64,000 nucleotides of DNA from Paenibacillus amylolyticus (GTDB lineage Bacteria; Bacillota; Bacilli; Paenibacillales; Paenibacillaceae), in NCBI RefSeq assembly GCF_001570725.1, contig NZ_BCNV01000001.1, forward strand, positions 248,001 to 312,000, given 5' to 3'. Numbering within the stretch: position 1 is the stretch's first letter; each line of letters begins with the position of its first letter. This document shows positions 56,071-64,000 of the stretch, one piece after another. The translations under genes and the position numbers were made by a program. The notes under the pieces were generated by a model that searched no databases, had not been told where the DNA came from, and worked only from the letters and a program-made list of their open reading frames with translations.

Positions 56071-56742
56071 ATGGAAGTGGAATACTTGATGCGTGTACTC
56101 ATAGCTGGAATATGTGGTGTGCTAATCGGATATGAGCGCAAGAACCGAATGAAAGAGGCAGGAATTCGTACTCATTTTGTGGTCGCCGTCGGTGCTGCCC
56201 TGATGATGATTGTGTCGAAGTACGGATTTCAGGATCAGGCCGGTTGGGACAATCTGTCCCTGGATCCATCTAGGATCGCTGCACAGGTTGTTAGCGGTGT
56301 GGGGTTCATTGGCGCTGGCATGATCTTTACGCAGCGGCATACCGTCAGAGGATTGACCACAGCGGCTGGCATATGGGCTACGGCAGGCATGGGACTTGCG
56401 GTGGGTTCAGGTCTGTATTGGACAGGTGCAGGCGTGACGCTGCTTATTGTAGTGGCACAGATGCTACTGCATCGGCCTACACGCTGGCTGGTATCCGCCC
56501 GAACAGAGACGTTAACCATCCACCTGCAAACGGAGGGAGAGGCTCTGAAGAGTGTTTTGGCACTGCTGGGGCAGGAAAAGATCTCGGTCATCGGATTTAA
56601 AACAGAACAGCAAAAAAGCACAGACTCTGAAGAAGAGACTGTGCTTGAGTTCACATTGCAACTGCCGGGTTCATACCGGGGCGAGCAACTGATTATTTTG
56701 TTACAGGATGTGCCTCATGTTCGATCTGCTGAGTTGAAATGA
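56071..56742 (+). CDS. MgtC/SapB-family membrane protein
   Basis: 223 residues. Four to five N-terminal membrane segments carry the family signatures GVLIGYERKNRMKEAGIRTH (near residue 15) and VSGVGFIGAGMIFTQ plus VRGLTTAAGIWATAGMGLA. The last 75 residues form a cytosolic ACT-like domain (TLTIHLQTEGEALKSVLALL). MgtC proteins affect growth at low Mg2+ and ATP synthase activity in pathogens; many Bacillales homologues are uncharacterised. I chose ATG 56071 because AGAGGTGA lies 5 nt upstream. No magnesium riboswitch fits in the 93-bp leader. Confidence 0.88.
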   Translation: MEVEYLMRVLIAGICGVLIGYERKNRMKEAGIRTHFVVAVGAALMMIVSKYGFQDQAGWDNLSLDPSRIAAQVVSGVGFIGAGMIFTQRHTVRGLTTAAGIWATAGMGLAVGSGLYWTGAGVTLLIVVAQMLLHRPTRWLVSARTETLTIHLQTEGEALKSVLALLGQEKISVIGFKTEQQKSTDSEEETVLEFTLQLPGSYRGEQLIILLQDVPHVRSAELK

Positions 56743-56811
56743 AGCGAACCAGCTTGAATCAAAAGCTGACTCATCCATCCAGATTCAGTGGTTAATTCCG
56801 TACAGGTTCAA

Positions 56812-57708
56812 TTACTGCCCTTCTCCGACAATCGTTTCCGGACGGGATACGGGTTTACCTTCAAGCAGGCACTCAATGGCATGTGCGACACCGTGCTCCA
56901 CATTAGTCAGTGTTATGGCTTTGGCTAATGCCTGAATTTCTGGTTCGCCATTACCCATGGCGATGCCGAGTCCTGCCATTTTTAACATGGAGACATCGTT
57001 GAAGTTATCGCCAATCGCTGCTGTATCTTCCATGGAGATGTTCAGGTGAGCCGCCAATTTGGTGAGGGCATTACCTTTGGATACGTCCGGGTGCTGCATT
57101 TCGAAGTTATGCTCAAAGGATACAACCATGGCTACATCGGATCGGGAAGCGAAGTGTTCTCGTCCTGCCTTTACTTTGTCCGGATTCATGGAGAAGGCCA
57201 TAATATTGTAAATGCAGGCTTCTGCCGGGATTTCGCTATGGTTGTTTACGCGGTGATAATCTTTTTTGTCATAGTGTTTCTTGATGGCCCGAATCATGCG
57301 TGCAATGTCCTCACCAGGGTTCGAACCAAGAACGCGTTCCATCTCGGCGAGCAAGGTCTCATGACTGCTAAGCGGGGCATAGATACCTTGCTGCGTTGAG
57401 GCCTCATAATAGAAATCATGATCCTCCAGCCACTGCATGACGGAAGCTGCTGTGTCACGTTCAAGTGGAAGATGGAATAGACGTTCACCGTCTGCATCAT
57501 GAATCGTCGCTCCGTTGGAGCCGATAATTGGGGTTTTGATTCCGCCTTCGCGGCTGATGGTTACCACATCGGAGTAGACACGTCCTGTAGCGATTGTAAC
57601 CTTCATACCGGATTGCTGTGCTTTTTGAATGGCTGCTGCATTCTCCGGGCTAATCTGGCTGTCTCTGTTCAATAAAGTTCCATCTAAATCTGTGGCAAAT
57701 AATTTCAT
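56812..57708 (-). CDS. Cof-type HAD-superfamily phosphatase
   Basis: 298 residues. Motif I is LFATDLDGTLLNRDS (nucleophile Asp-7), a C2B cap lies in the middle, and GDNFNDVSMLKMAGLGIAMGNG is motif IV. Such enzymes dephosphorylate sugar phosphates, FMN or PLP. I chose ATG 57708 (MKLFATDLDG) with AAGGAG 10 nt upstream. It lies 4 bp after the DeoR-like gene in the same operon, so its substrate is probably the sugar phosphate sensed by that regulator. Confidence 0.88.
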   Translation of the reverse strand: MKLFATDLDGTLLNRDSQISPENAAAIQKAQQSGMKVTIATGRVYSDVVTISREGGIKTPIIGSNGATIHDADGERLFHLPLERDTAASVMQWLEDHDFYYEASTQQGIYAPLSSHETLLAEMERVLGSNPGEDIARMIRAIKKHYDKKDYHRVNNHSEIPAEACIYNIMAFSMNPDKVKAGREHFASRSDVAMVVSFEHNFEMQHPDVSKGNALTKLAAHLNISMEDTAAIGDNFNDVSMLKMAGLGIAMGNGEPEIQALAKAITLTNVEHGVAHAIECLLEGKPVSRPETIVGEGQ

Positions 57709-57712
57709 ATAT

Positions 57713-58489
57713 TTACAACTCCTTATCATCTGTAGGTTCAGGAATGAGAATCTCAACCTGTTGTTCGGCTAGAAAAACAAGCCATTCTTTGGTTGGCCAT
57801 TGATCCGTAATCAAGACATCCACCAATGACCAGTCGGCAAAACGATAACCATAACGTCTATCAAACTTGGATTGATCGGCAAGAACAACGACTTTCTTGG
57901 CAGCCTTCATCATTTGGTGTTTAATTTTCCCTTCCTCTTCGGAAGCGCTGAAGCCATCCATGGTGATACCGCCAATTCCGATAAAGGCTTTATCTACATA
58001 ATAGTGGGAGAGAGTCTCGATAACAGAGGTACCGTAGACATAACGTTGTTCCTTATCCACTTTGCCGCCGAGTAAACGAATCTGGACAGCTGTGTGATTG
58101 GAGAGAAGATCAGCGGAATGAATCGAATTAGTAATGACGGTACAGGATTTGCCGTTCAAGTTCTCGGCACAGGCCTGCACGGTCGTGGAAGAATCCAGAA
58201 TAATGATCTCGCCTTGTCTTACAATGGCCGCAGCGAGTTTGCCGATGGCTCTTTTTTCCTCAGATACATCGAGTAAACGGTCTTTGTAGGATCTGAATTC
58301 TTGCGGAGGAGGGGGGAGAATCGCACCGCCACGTGTTCGAATAATGGCATCCTGTTCCTCAAGCTTGATCAGATCCCTGCGTGCAGTATCCCGTGATACA
58401 TCAAACAAGGTGACAATATCATCGGCTGAGATGCGATTGTGTTTGCGTAGATGTTCAACAATGAGCTGCATTCGTTCTTCTTGAAACAA
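57713..58489 (-). CDS. DeoR-family transcriptional regulator
   Basis: 258 residues. DeoR helix-turn-helix (NRISADDIVTLFDVSRDTAR, about 15-36, then RRDLIKLEEQDAIIRTRGGA) and a C-terminal sugar-phosphate-binding DeoRC domain (ILDSSTTVQACAENL; AFIGIGGITMDGFSASEEE; VVVLADQSKFDRRYG). I prefer the TTG at 58489, 8 nt after GGAGG; a GTG at 58498 lies inside that site. It probably represses itself and the HAD phosphatase through the repeats at 58511-58597. Confidence 0.88.
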   Translation of the reverse strand: MFQEERMQLIVEHLRKHNRISADDIVTLFDVSRDTARRDLIKLEEQDAIIRTRGGAILPPPPQEFRSYKDRLLDVSEEKRAIGKLAAAIVRQGEIIILDSSTTVQACAENLNGKSCTVITNSIHSADLLSNHTAVQIRLLGGKVDKEQRYVYGTSVIETLSHYYVDKAFIGIGGITMDGFSASEEEGKIKHQMMKAAKKVVVLADQSKFDRRYGYRFADWSLVDVLITDQWPTKEWLVFLAEQQVEILIPEPTDDKEL

Positions 58490-58510
58490 ACATGTCACCT
58501 CCGGTTGTAT

Positions 58511-58597
58511 GGATGACCGTACTTATACTGATACTTTAATTATAAGTATTCTTAATGTGCTTTGCAATATTATAAGTGAATATAAGTTTTTGTAAGT
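58511..58597 (-). promoter_or_regulatory. Cluster of TATAAGT repeats, probable DeoR-type operators
   Basis: ACTTATA near 58521 and TATAAGT near 58541, 58570 and 58580, plus a degenerate TGTAAGT near 58591, lie directly upstream of the regulator gene. DeoR proteins often bind several such short repeats. The minus-strand promoter must overlap this cluster. Confidence 0.55.
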
Positions 58598-58732
58598 GTT
58601 TTAATGGGTGATTTACATTTTTCCTGCACAGTGATGACATTGGCATGAATAGGGAAGGTGGCGATTAATGGGTTTCTGAAGAGCAGTATCAACAGGCAAA
58701 AAAGGCTTGGGAAATAAATTTTAAAAAAAGTG

Positions 58733-58762
58733 TTGCAAGTATAAAATGTCCTGTGGTATACT
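58733..58762 (+). promoter_or_regulatory. Promoter of the Glu/Lys/Leu tRNA cluster
   Basis: TTGCAA (58733-58738) and TATACT (58757-58762) with an 18-bp spacer, about 36 bp before tRNA-Glu. Confidence 0.65.
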
Positions 58763-58797
58763 CATTCTTGTCGCCAAGAAAGACAACTTGTTATTAA

Positions 58798-58869
58798 GGC
58801 CCGTTGGTCAAGGGGTTAAGACACCTCCCTTTCACGGAGGTAACAGGGGTTCGAATCCCCTACGGGTCA
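58798..58869 (+). tRNA. tRNA-Glu (anticodon TTC)
   Basis: 72 nt: acceptor GGCCCGT/ACGGGTC with one G-T pair, anticodon loop CTTTCAC, GGGGTTCGAATCCCC T-arm. CCA is not encoded. Confidence 0.95.
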
Positions 58870-58974
58870 TATCTTCACCACCTCATGAGATCTATATTTT
58901 CGATGAGAAATCCTCAAGTCATTGCTCTTAGAGACAAGAATGAAGCGTGGCACATCCGGTGAAGTTTACAGCAA

Positions 58975-59050
58975 GAGCCATTAGCTCAGTTGGTAGAGCA
59001 CCTGACTTTTAATCAGGGTGTCGAAGGTTCGAGCCCTTCATGGCTCACCA
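58975..59050 (+). tRNA. tRNA-Lys (anticodon TTT), CCA encoded
   Basis: 76 nt: acceptor GAGCCAT/ATGGCTC, anticodon loop CTTTTAA, GGTTCGAGCC T-arm, genomic CCA. It lies 105 bp after tRNA-Glu. Confidence 0.97.
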
Positions 59051-59067
59051 TTTTTACAATTGAATAT

Positions 59068-59150
59068 GCGGTCGTGGTGGAATGGCAGACACGCTATCTT
59101 GAGGGGGTAGTGGGTGTATACCCGTGGAGGTTCGAGTCCTCTCGACCGCA
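59068..59150 (+). tRNA. tRNA-Leu (anticodon GAG)
   Basis: 83-nt class II tRNA: acceptor GCGGTCG/CGACCGC, anticodon loop CTTGAGG, variable arm TGGGTGTATACCCG, GGTTCGAGTCC T-arm. CCA is not encoded. Confidence 0.95.
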
Positions 59151-59170
59151 TCACAGCAACAACGTTATAA

Positions 59171-59211
59171 GATAGACTCTCATGATTATTCGTGGGAGTC
59201 TATCTTTGTGT
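59171..59211 (+). terminator. Terminator after the Glu/Lys/Leu tRNA cluster
   Basis: GATAGACTC (59171-59179) pairs with GAGTCTATC (59196-59204), extended by CATGA/TCGTG; TTTGTGTT follows. Confidence 0.75.
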
Positions 59212-59322
59212 TATACGTTATACCTCATCATATTTCGGGGATTTAAAGGCTGAGCATTCAGGAATAATGTGGTATAATTCAAGCAGATGAGTTGATTATT
59301 ACGGTTGGAAGGCGGTTCTTGT

Positions 59323-59748
59323 ATGCAGTCGATCTATGAGCGAATTGAACACCTGATTGCCGAACGAGGAATGACCAAGAAGGCTTTCTGCCAACAGCTG
59401 AAGATTAGCACGGGCAATCTGGGTGATTGGAAACGTGGCAAGTCTATTCCGAGTACGAATAAGTTAATTGAGATTGCTTCGTTTTTTGATGTGAGCCTCG
59501 ACTGGCTCATGATTGGGCGTCCATCGAAGGAAGCGATGGTGCGGGAAAAACGGGAGGATTATTTTTTTGACGTGTTGCGGCAATTGAATTGCCAGGAAAG
59601 CGAATTATCGACTGTGGAACAGTCTTTTATCAGTGAATATATCGAGTTTACCCGTTACCGAAAATCCAAGGAAAGCAAAGATGCAGGCGACTATCGCTAT
59701 AAGGCTGACAACAAATCAGAGAACAATTCTGAGGGAAACGAAGCGTAA
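59323..59748 (+). CDS. XRE-family repressor-like regulator
   Basis: 141 residues. The N-terminal Cro/CI domain (RIEHLIAERGMTKKAFCQQL; STGNLGDWKRGKSIPSTNKL) is followed by a linker and an acidic, Lys/Asn-rich tail (residues 115-141) that looks disordered. It resembles phage- or ICE-type repressors, and it lies next to a tRNA-Leu gene, but there is no integrase. I chose ATG 59323 because GGAAGGCGG precedes it; the frame to 59305 has none. A TATAATTC box lies near 59271. Confidence 0.83.
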   Translation: MQSIYERIEHLIAERGMTKKAFCQQLKISTGNLGDWKRGKSIPSTNKLIEIASFFDVSLDWLMIGRPSKEAMVREKREDYFFDVLRQLNCQESELSTVEQSFISEYIEFTRYRKSKESKDAGDYRYKADNKSENNSEGNEA

Positions 59749-59781
59749 GTGATATGGACAGCATCCTTAGACTGAATGTAC

Positions 59782-59834
59782 AAAAACCTCTGGACTAATC
59801 CGAACACACTCGGAGACAGTTCAGAGGTTTTTTG
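59782..59834. terminator. Bidirectional terminator between the XRE gene and the urease operon
   Basis: AAAAACCTCTG and CAGAGGTTTTTT close a long stem with internal CCGA/TCGG pairing; the A and T runs serve both strands. Confidence 0.88.
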
Positions 59835-59856
59835 TGTTAACTTATGATCGATATCT

Positions 59857-60705
59857 TTATTTACGAAAAACGAGGGTTTCTTTGCCCAGCAGATGGGGAC
59901 GAAGTGTATTCCAGATCTGAAGACACTGTTCCTGAAGCTCCCAGGCTGCCATGCCAAGGAGTCGAACGCCGATGCCGCCGGTTGCCAGCAAACTTGCCCC
60001 TGCGAGCATTCGTCCATCTGGTGGCAGAGCGGATCTGACCTGTTCCAGCTGGGCAGTACCCAGTCCCGGGGCAATCATCCACAATGCAGCCGTGTGAGTA
60101 TAGTGAAGGAGGGATGCTGAGTGTTTGGGGTCATCGGTTTCCGGTTCGAGTCCGAATCGATCCCAGACAGCCAGTTTCTCGCCTTGCCATATCTCCGTCA
60201 AGCTGCGGTAACGCTCGAATTGGAATGCTTCTCCCCGATGAATCCGTCCGGCAGACCAGATATCTGCATAGGCCAGGATCGCCTGTTCTTCCAGCTCAAA
60301 GGTTACAGTGAGTGATGATGAACTGCCTTTGAAAGGAATCACACATTCAGGAAAGTATTCCAGCGTGGCCCCTTTTCCCAACCGAAAGTGATGATTGACG
60401 GATGAGGGAATGGAAGGTGTGGGATGAAGCCTGGTAGCAGATGTGCTGCTCAGCATGACATGGGTGCCTTCCCCTAATTCCCACTCGGAATGATAGTGAT
60501 CCCCGTTGAGGACTCCGGGAGAAACGTCTGACGTGTACACGCATAATTCGGTTCCACCTCCGGGAGGTCGAAAGGATCGGCTAAACCGGAGGGGGGCGCT
60601 GTAATAACGATCAGTCATGACAGTTCGCTCGCCTTGAAAGGCGAAGGTGGCCCGAAGCTCGCTGTGGCGCGTGACGGGCTCACCTGCACTTTCGTCCCGA
60701 TTCAT
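59857..60705 (-). CDS. ureD: Urease accessory protein UreD
   Basis: 282 residues with the proposed start. UreD is the scaffold that binds apo-urease and with UreF and UreG delivers nickel. Family features: ELRATFAFQGERTVMTDRYY, APLRFSRSFRPPGG, and SVNHHFRLGKGATLEYFPEC PIPFKGS-like central strand. The start is uncertain: ATG 60705 has GGGAACAGAG upstream, while ATG 60753 would overlap ureG and lacks a ribosome site. It is last in the operon and ends at the bidirectional terminator. Confidence 0.85.
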   Translation of the reverse strand: MNRDESAGEPVTRHSELRATFAFQGERTVMTDRYYSAPLRFSRSFRPPGGGTELCVYTSDVSPGVLNGDHYHSEWELGEGTHVMLSSTSATRLHPTPSIPSSVNHHFRLGKGATLEYFPECVIPFKGSSSSLTVTFELEEQAILAYADIWSAGRIHRGEAFQFERYRSLTEIWQGEKLAVWDRFGLEPETDDPKHSASLLHYTHTAALWMIAPGLGTAQLEQVRSALPPDGRMLAGASLLATGGIGVRLLGMAAWELQEQCLQIWNTLRPHLLGKETLVFRK

Positions 60706-60733
60706 CTCTGTTCCCGTGGGGACAGAAGATGAA

Positions 60734-61453
60734 TTAATGCGAGTGAGTGCCATGCTCATGGCTGTGTGAATGCAGATGTGCAGCGGAAGCATCGTCATCC
60801 ATATATTGATGTTCAAGCCAGTGGACAATCTCGGATACACCTTCACCGCTCATTAGATTAGACATGACATAAGGACGGCCTTCGCGTACCCGCTCGGTAT
60901 CATTTTTCATCACTTCCAGGCTTGCTCCAACGTAAGGGGCGAGGTCGGTTTTGTTAATTAACAGCAGATCTGAACGCGTGATGCCGGGACCGCCTTTGCG
61001 AGGAAGTTTCTCTCCTTGGGCAACGTCGATAATGTAGATGAACACATCAGCCAGTTCCGGACTGAATGCAGCAGAGAGATTATCGCCGCCGCTCTCGATG
61101 AAGATCAGTTGCAGATCCGGGAAGCGTTCAATTAACTCGTCAACTGCTTCAAAATTCATGGAGGCATCCTCACGAATAGCCGTGTGCGGGCATCCGCCTG
61201 TCTCAACGCCGATAATACGCTCTGGTGCCAGGGCGTTCTGACGCAGCAAGATTTCGGCATCTTCCTTGGTATAAATGTCATTCGTGATGACAGCAAGGCT
61301 ATACCGTGTACGCAGTGCCTTGGACAGCTTCTCCACAAGGGCTGTTTTACCTGAACCTACCGGTCCACCAATTCCAATTCGCATCGGACGACTCCGATCA
61401 AATTCGTTGCGTTTCCACTCCGGATGATGCGTATGATTAGCTCCTCCACACAT
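60734..61453 (-). CDS. ureG: Urease accessory GTPase UreG with His-rich termini
   Basis: 239 residues, longer than the usual ~205. P-loop [17 protein letters not shown] (about 26-42), [18 protein letters not shown] with the Cys-Pro-His nickel motif, [17 protein letters not shown] and the guanine-specific NKTDLAPY. The extra length is a histidine-bearing N-terminus (CGGANHTHH) and a C-terminal tail [14 protein letters not shown] that should bind nickel. GGAGGAA precedes ATG 61453. No ureE is present, so these tails may replace its metal-binding role. Confidence 0.95.
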   Translation of the reverse strand: MCGGANHTHHPEWKRNEFDRSRPMRIGIGGPVGSGKTALVEKLSKALRTRYSLAVITNDIYTKEDAEILLRQNALAPERIIGVETGGCPHTAIREDASMNFEAVDELIERFPDLQLIFIESGGDNLSAAFSPELADVFIYIIDVAQGEKLPRKGGPGITRSDLLLINKTDLAPYVGASLEVMKNDTERVREGRPYVMSNLMSGEGVSEIVHWLEHQYMDDDASAAHLHSHSHEHGTHSH

Positions 61454-61486
61454 AACAATTCCTCCTAGGTTAGATAAAAGTTGTAG

Positions 61487-62182
61487 TTAAGACATAAACA
61501 GCCGCGCGGGTAAAGTCTCGTGTCGCATGGCATAGATTTCCTGGGCGATTCCGAAGCTGTGCATGTCTTCCGGGTCATTTTCCCGAATGAGAGCCCATTC
61601 CGCTTCGATATCATCAAGCAGTTTCTGAATCAACATCTGCGCTTCCGTTTGTCCGATGGGCAGCAGGCGAAGTGCGCTGTTCACATAAGCGTTCACTGAG
61701 GTATACAGATGCCCGGTAACGGCTTCGTCCAATCCAATCTCCAATTGATAGTTGATATAACCGTGAATGGTCGTGATGCCGCAATATGCGCCGTATTCCT
61801 GTATGGCCTTATCAATCAGGGAAAAGTCCATCCATGGATAGAGTGAACGGGCGAGCTTGAGCAGTCGCTTTCCCATTTTGTGTCCGCTTTCCCTGAGTTC
61901 CCGGGGGGAGCGCTGGGCGTGGACACGTTTGTCATACAGAGCAAGTAGAGCGGCATCTTGTTGTTTTATGGCTTGATAGACGCCTTTGATGGCAAGACCA
62001 TCTAGTCGTACGAGACTGGAATGAAGCTGGCTGCGAATAAACTGTTCAAGCTGGGCGGTATTTCGTACGGTGCCATCATGCGTGTAGGCTTCCAGGCCAA
62101 AGGAATGGGAGAAGCCACCGATGGGCAGGGCTGAATCCAGCAGCTGAACGTAACGGAGTAGCTTCGTGCCACTGTTCATCAT
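61487..62182 (-). CDS. ureF: Urease accessory protein UreF
   Basis: 231 residues. Helical UreF fold with ALPIGGFSHSFGLEAYTHDG near residue 15 and RESGHKMGKRLLKLARSLYP near residue 100. It acts as the adaptor that recruits UreG to UreD-urease. AAGGGGG lies upstream of two ATG codons (62182, 62179). It is 33 bp after ureC and 33 bp before ureG. Confidence 0.93.
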   Translation of the reverse strand: MMNSGTKLLRYVQLLDSALPIGGFSHSFGLEAYTHDGTVRNTAQLEQFIRSQLHSSLVRLDGLAIKGVYQAIKQQDAALLALYDKRVHAQRSPRELRESGHKMGKRLLKLARSLYPWMDFSLIDKAIQEYGAYCGITTIHGYINYQLEIGLDEAVTGHLYTSVNAYVNSALRLLPIGQTEAQMLIQKLLDDIEAEWALIRENDPEDMHSFGIAQEIYAMRHETLPARLFMS

Positions 62183-62215
62183 GAGTGCCCCCTTATCAGC
62201 TAATCCGTATTCCTA

Positions 62216-63934
62216 TCAAAACATAAAGTACCGCTGTGCCATGGGCAACTCGTCTGCGGGTTCGCAGGTGAGAAGCTCGCCGTCGGCGCGCACCTCATAG
62301 GTTTCGGGATCGACTTCAATAACGGGGGTGACGTCGTTATGAATCATGTCTTTTTTGCTGACTGAGCGGCAGCCTTTGACGGGTTCAACCCGTTTTTTCA
62401 AGCCCAATGACTCTTTGATCCCTGCTTCTGCTGCGGCTTGGGATACAAATGTGATCGATCCGCTGGCAATGGCGCTACCATAGGCTCCGAACATCGGTCT
62501 GCCGAATACGGGCTGAGGTGTCGGGATGGACGCATTGGGATCACCCATCTGGGCGAACGTAATCATGCCACCCTTGATGACGATCTCGGGTTTTACACCG
62601 AAGTAAGCCGGTTTCCATATGATTAGATCTGCCAGCTTTCCAACTTCCACCGAACCGACGAGGTGTCCGATTCCATGAGCGATAGCGGGATTGATGGTGT
62701 ACTTGGCGACATATCTCTTGATCCGATCGTTATCGGAGGGAGAATCCGGGTTGAGTTCGAGTTTGCCGCGCTGTTTTTTCATTTTGTCGGCTGTCTGCCA
62801 GGTACGGATAATGACTTCGCCCACTCGGCCCATGGCCTGTGAATCGGAACTGATGATGCTGAACACGCCTAGATCATGCAAAATGTCTTCGGCTGCGATG
62901 GTTTCAGGACGAATCCGCGAATCGGCAAAAGCTACATCTTCGGGGATGGATGGGTCCAGATGGTGACACACCATCAACATATCAAGGTGCTCTTCTACAG
63001 TGTTGCGTGTGTATGGTCGTGTTGGATTAGTTGATGAGGGGATAACGTAGGACTCCCCAGCGGCCCGGATAATATCAGGAGCGTGTCCGCCACCAGCGCC
63101 TTCCGTGTGGTAGGTGTGGATCGTCCGGCCGTTGATCGCAGCCAGTGTGTTTTCAAGAAATCCGGTTTCGTTCAGTGTATCGGTATGGATAGCCACTTGA
63201 ACATCATGTTCCCCGGCGGCAGTAAGACAAGCGTCGATAGCGCTCGGGGTAGTGCCCCAATCTTCATGCAGCTTCAGGCCGATTACCCCAGCTTCAATCT
63301 GTTCAATTAAAGGTGCGGTACTGGAACTGTTGCCTTTGCCAAGGTAACCGATGTTCATGGGGAAAGCCTCTGCCGATTCTAACATCCGGTGGATGTGCCA
63401 GGCTCCTGGTGTGCAGGTGGTGGCTTTGGTTCCTGTTGCGGGTCCTGTTCCGCCGCCGATCATGGTCGTGACCCCGGAGGATAATGCAGTCTGAATCTGC
63501 TGTGGGCAGATGAAATGAATATGGGTATCAATGCCGCCAGCAGTTACAATCATGCCTTCACCGGCGATGATTTCGGTGGAAGCACCGATGACCAGTGCGG
63601 GATGAACGCCATCCATTGTATCCGGGTTACCGGATTTGCCGATGGCGCAGATGTGACCATCCCGAATGCCGATATCCGCTTTTACAATGCCCCAATGATC
63701 GATAATGATAGCGTTGGTGATAACAGTATCAGGAGTGCCGTCACTTCGCAGAGCAGTCGTAGACTGGCCCATCCCGTCGCGGATAACCTTGCCGCCCCCG
63801 AACTTGCTCTCATCTCCGTATACGGCATAATCATGTTCAATCTCTGCCCATAGTTCGGTATCTGCAAGTCTTACGGCATCGCCGGTTGTCGGTCCAAACA
63901 TGGACGCGTATTGTTCGCGGCTCATTCGTTTCAT
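62216..63934 (-). CDS. ureC: Urease subunit alpha
   Basis: 572 residues, full length. It hydrolyses urea to ammonia and carbamate at a dinickel centre. Visible: [13 protein letters not shown] (nickel histidines), [11 protein letters not shown] (lysine that becomes carbamylated, near residue 220), [15 protein letters not shown], and the active-site flap [19 protein letters not shown] with its Cys replaced by His at the VCHHLDPS position preserved as in family members. GGAGGTGA precedes ATG 63934. ureA and ureB should lie just beyond the right edge. Confidence 0.97.
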   Translation of the reverse strand: MKRMSREQYASMFGPTTGDAVRLADTELWAEIEHDYAVYGDESKFGGGKVIRDGMGQSTTALRSDGTPDTVITNAIIIDHWGIVKADIGIRDGHICAIGKSGNPDTMDGVHPALVIGASTEIIAGEGMIVTAGGIDTHIHFICPQQIQTALSSGVTTMIGGGTGPATGTKATTCTPGAWHIHRMLESAEAFPMNIGYLGKGNSSSTAPLIEQIEAGVIGLKLHEDWGTTPSAIDACLTAAGEHDVQVAIHTDTLNETGFLENTLAAINGRTIHTYHTEGAGGGHAPDIIRAAGESYVIPSSTNPTRPYTRNTVEEHLDMLMVCHHLDPSIPEDVAFADSRIRPETIAAEDILHDLGVFSIISSDSQAMGRVGEVIIRTWQTADKMKKQRGKLELNPDSPSDNDRIKRYVAKYTINPAIAHGIGHLVGSVEVGKLADLIIWKPAYFGVKPEIVIKGGMITFAQMGDPNASIPTPQPVFGRPMFGAYGSAIASGSITFVSQAAAEAGIKESLGLKKRVEPVKGCRSVSKKDMIHNDVTPVIEVDPETYEVRADGELLTCEPADELPMAQRYFMF

Positions 63935-64000
63935 GAAGGTTCACCTCCATCTTGTATGGGTGGAGAGAACGTCTTCAGGAATGTCTCCAGTTTCTGTGGA
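63931..64000 (-). CDS. 3' end of the gene upstream of ureC, probably ureB (partial)
   Basis: On the minus strand one frame ([19 protein letters not shown]...) enters from the right edge and stops at a TGA that overlaps the ureC start as ATGA. This coupling is common for ureB-ureC. The 22 residues are too few to confirm UreB, and another frame (ending at a TGA inside the ribosome site) is also open. Confidence 0.35.
   Translation of the reverse strand, partial: PQKLETFLKTFSPPIQDGGEPS

Noticed and set aside
58746..59175. Two short frames across the Glu, Lys and Leu tRNA genes
   Set aside because: They are translations of tRNA genes and spacers, not proteins.

Overview
The window is a chromosomal segment of a Gram-positive, spore-forming Bacillales bacterium, most likely a Paenibacillus. 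The reasons are: many genes of the Firmicutes core type with strong GGAGG ribosome-binding sites; TTG and GTG starts; two secreted proteins carrying S-layer homology (SLH) domains; and the block ydcC-alr-ndoAI-ndoA ... tex-sprT-tRNA(Asn, Ser, Glu, Lys, Leu), which resembles the Bacillus subtilis ydcC-trnS neighbourhood. The rsb-sigB genes that lie inside that neighbourhood in B. subtilis are absent, and an alpha-galactosidase stands there instead. There is no prophage, CRISPR array or intact insertion sequence. All product names come from reading the sequence and recalling families; no database search was run.

Layout. 1-3.9 kb: the 5' part of a GAF/PucR-type regulator, divergent from an amidohydrolase and a membrane transporter, with a 12-bp inverted repeat over the promoter. 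3.9-10 kb: single genes (AraC regulator, DinB, a small beta-rich protein, GNAT acetyltransferase, RhaD aldolase, KimA-type potassium importer). Two copies of a probable ~70-nt small RNA gene lie here. 10.3-13.8 kb: a UgpA/UgpE/UgpB-like ABC importer without its ATPase. 14.2-19.8 kb: a 1852-residue cell-surface nuclease/5'-nucleotidase with SLH domains, followed by a MITE-like element and an Imm17-like gene. 20.5-25.4 kb: osmoprotectant uptake (ATPase, permease fused to two binding domains) divergent from a GbsR-like regulator. 25.5-28.7 kb: a Btr-like iron regulator with a Fur box, and a secreted propeller-like protein. 28.9-31.7 kb: two Gfo/Idh/MocA oxidoreductases facing an RpiR regulator.

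32.3-35.2 kb: an Hsp90-like ATPase translationally coupled to a repeat-rich helical protein, a two-gene module I could not match to a named system. 35.3-43.6 kb: two beta-lactamase-fold serine hydrolases, an HTH/DUF3169 pair, and an MFS exporter divergent from an SgrR-like regulator. 43.8-54.4 kb: ydcC, alr, the ndoAI/ndoA toxin-antitoxin pair, alpha-galactosidase, tex, sprT and two tRNAs. 54.5-58.5 kb: five genes (ArsR, flavin reductase, MgtC, HAD phosphatase, DeoR) that separate Asn/Ser tRNAs from Glu/Lys/Leu tRNAs. 59.3 kb to the end: an XRE repressor, then the urease operon on the minus strand (ureC-ureF-ureG-ureD, no ureE, running off the right edge).

Most operons end in clear intrinsic terminators. 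The strongest non-coding signals are the paired small-RNA candidates with covarying terminator stems, a dispersed palindromic repeat family (12.3 and 50.0 kb), the MITE-like element at 19.9 kb, and three perfect or near-perfect operator palindromes that overlap promoters.
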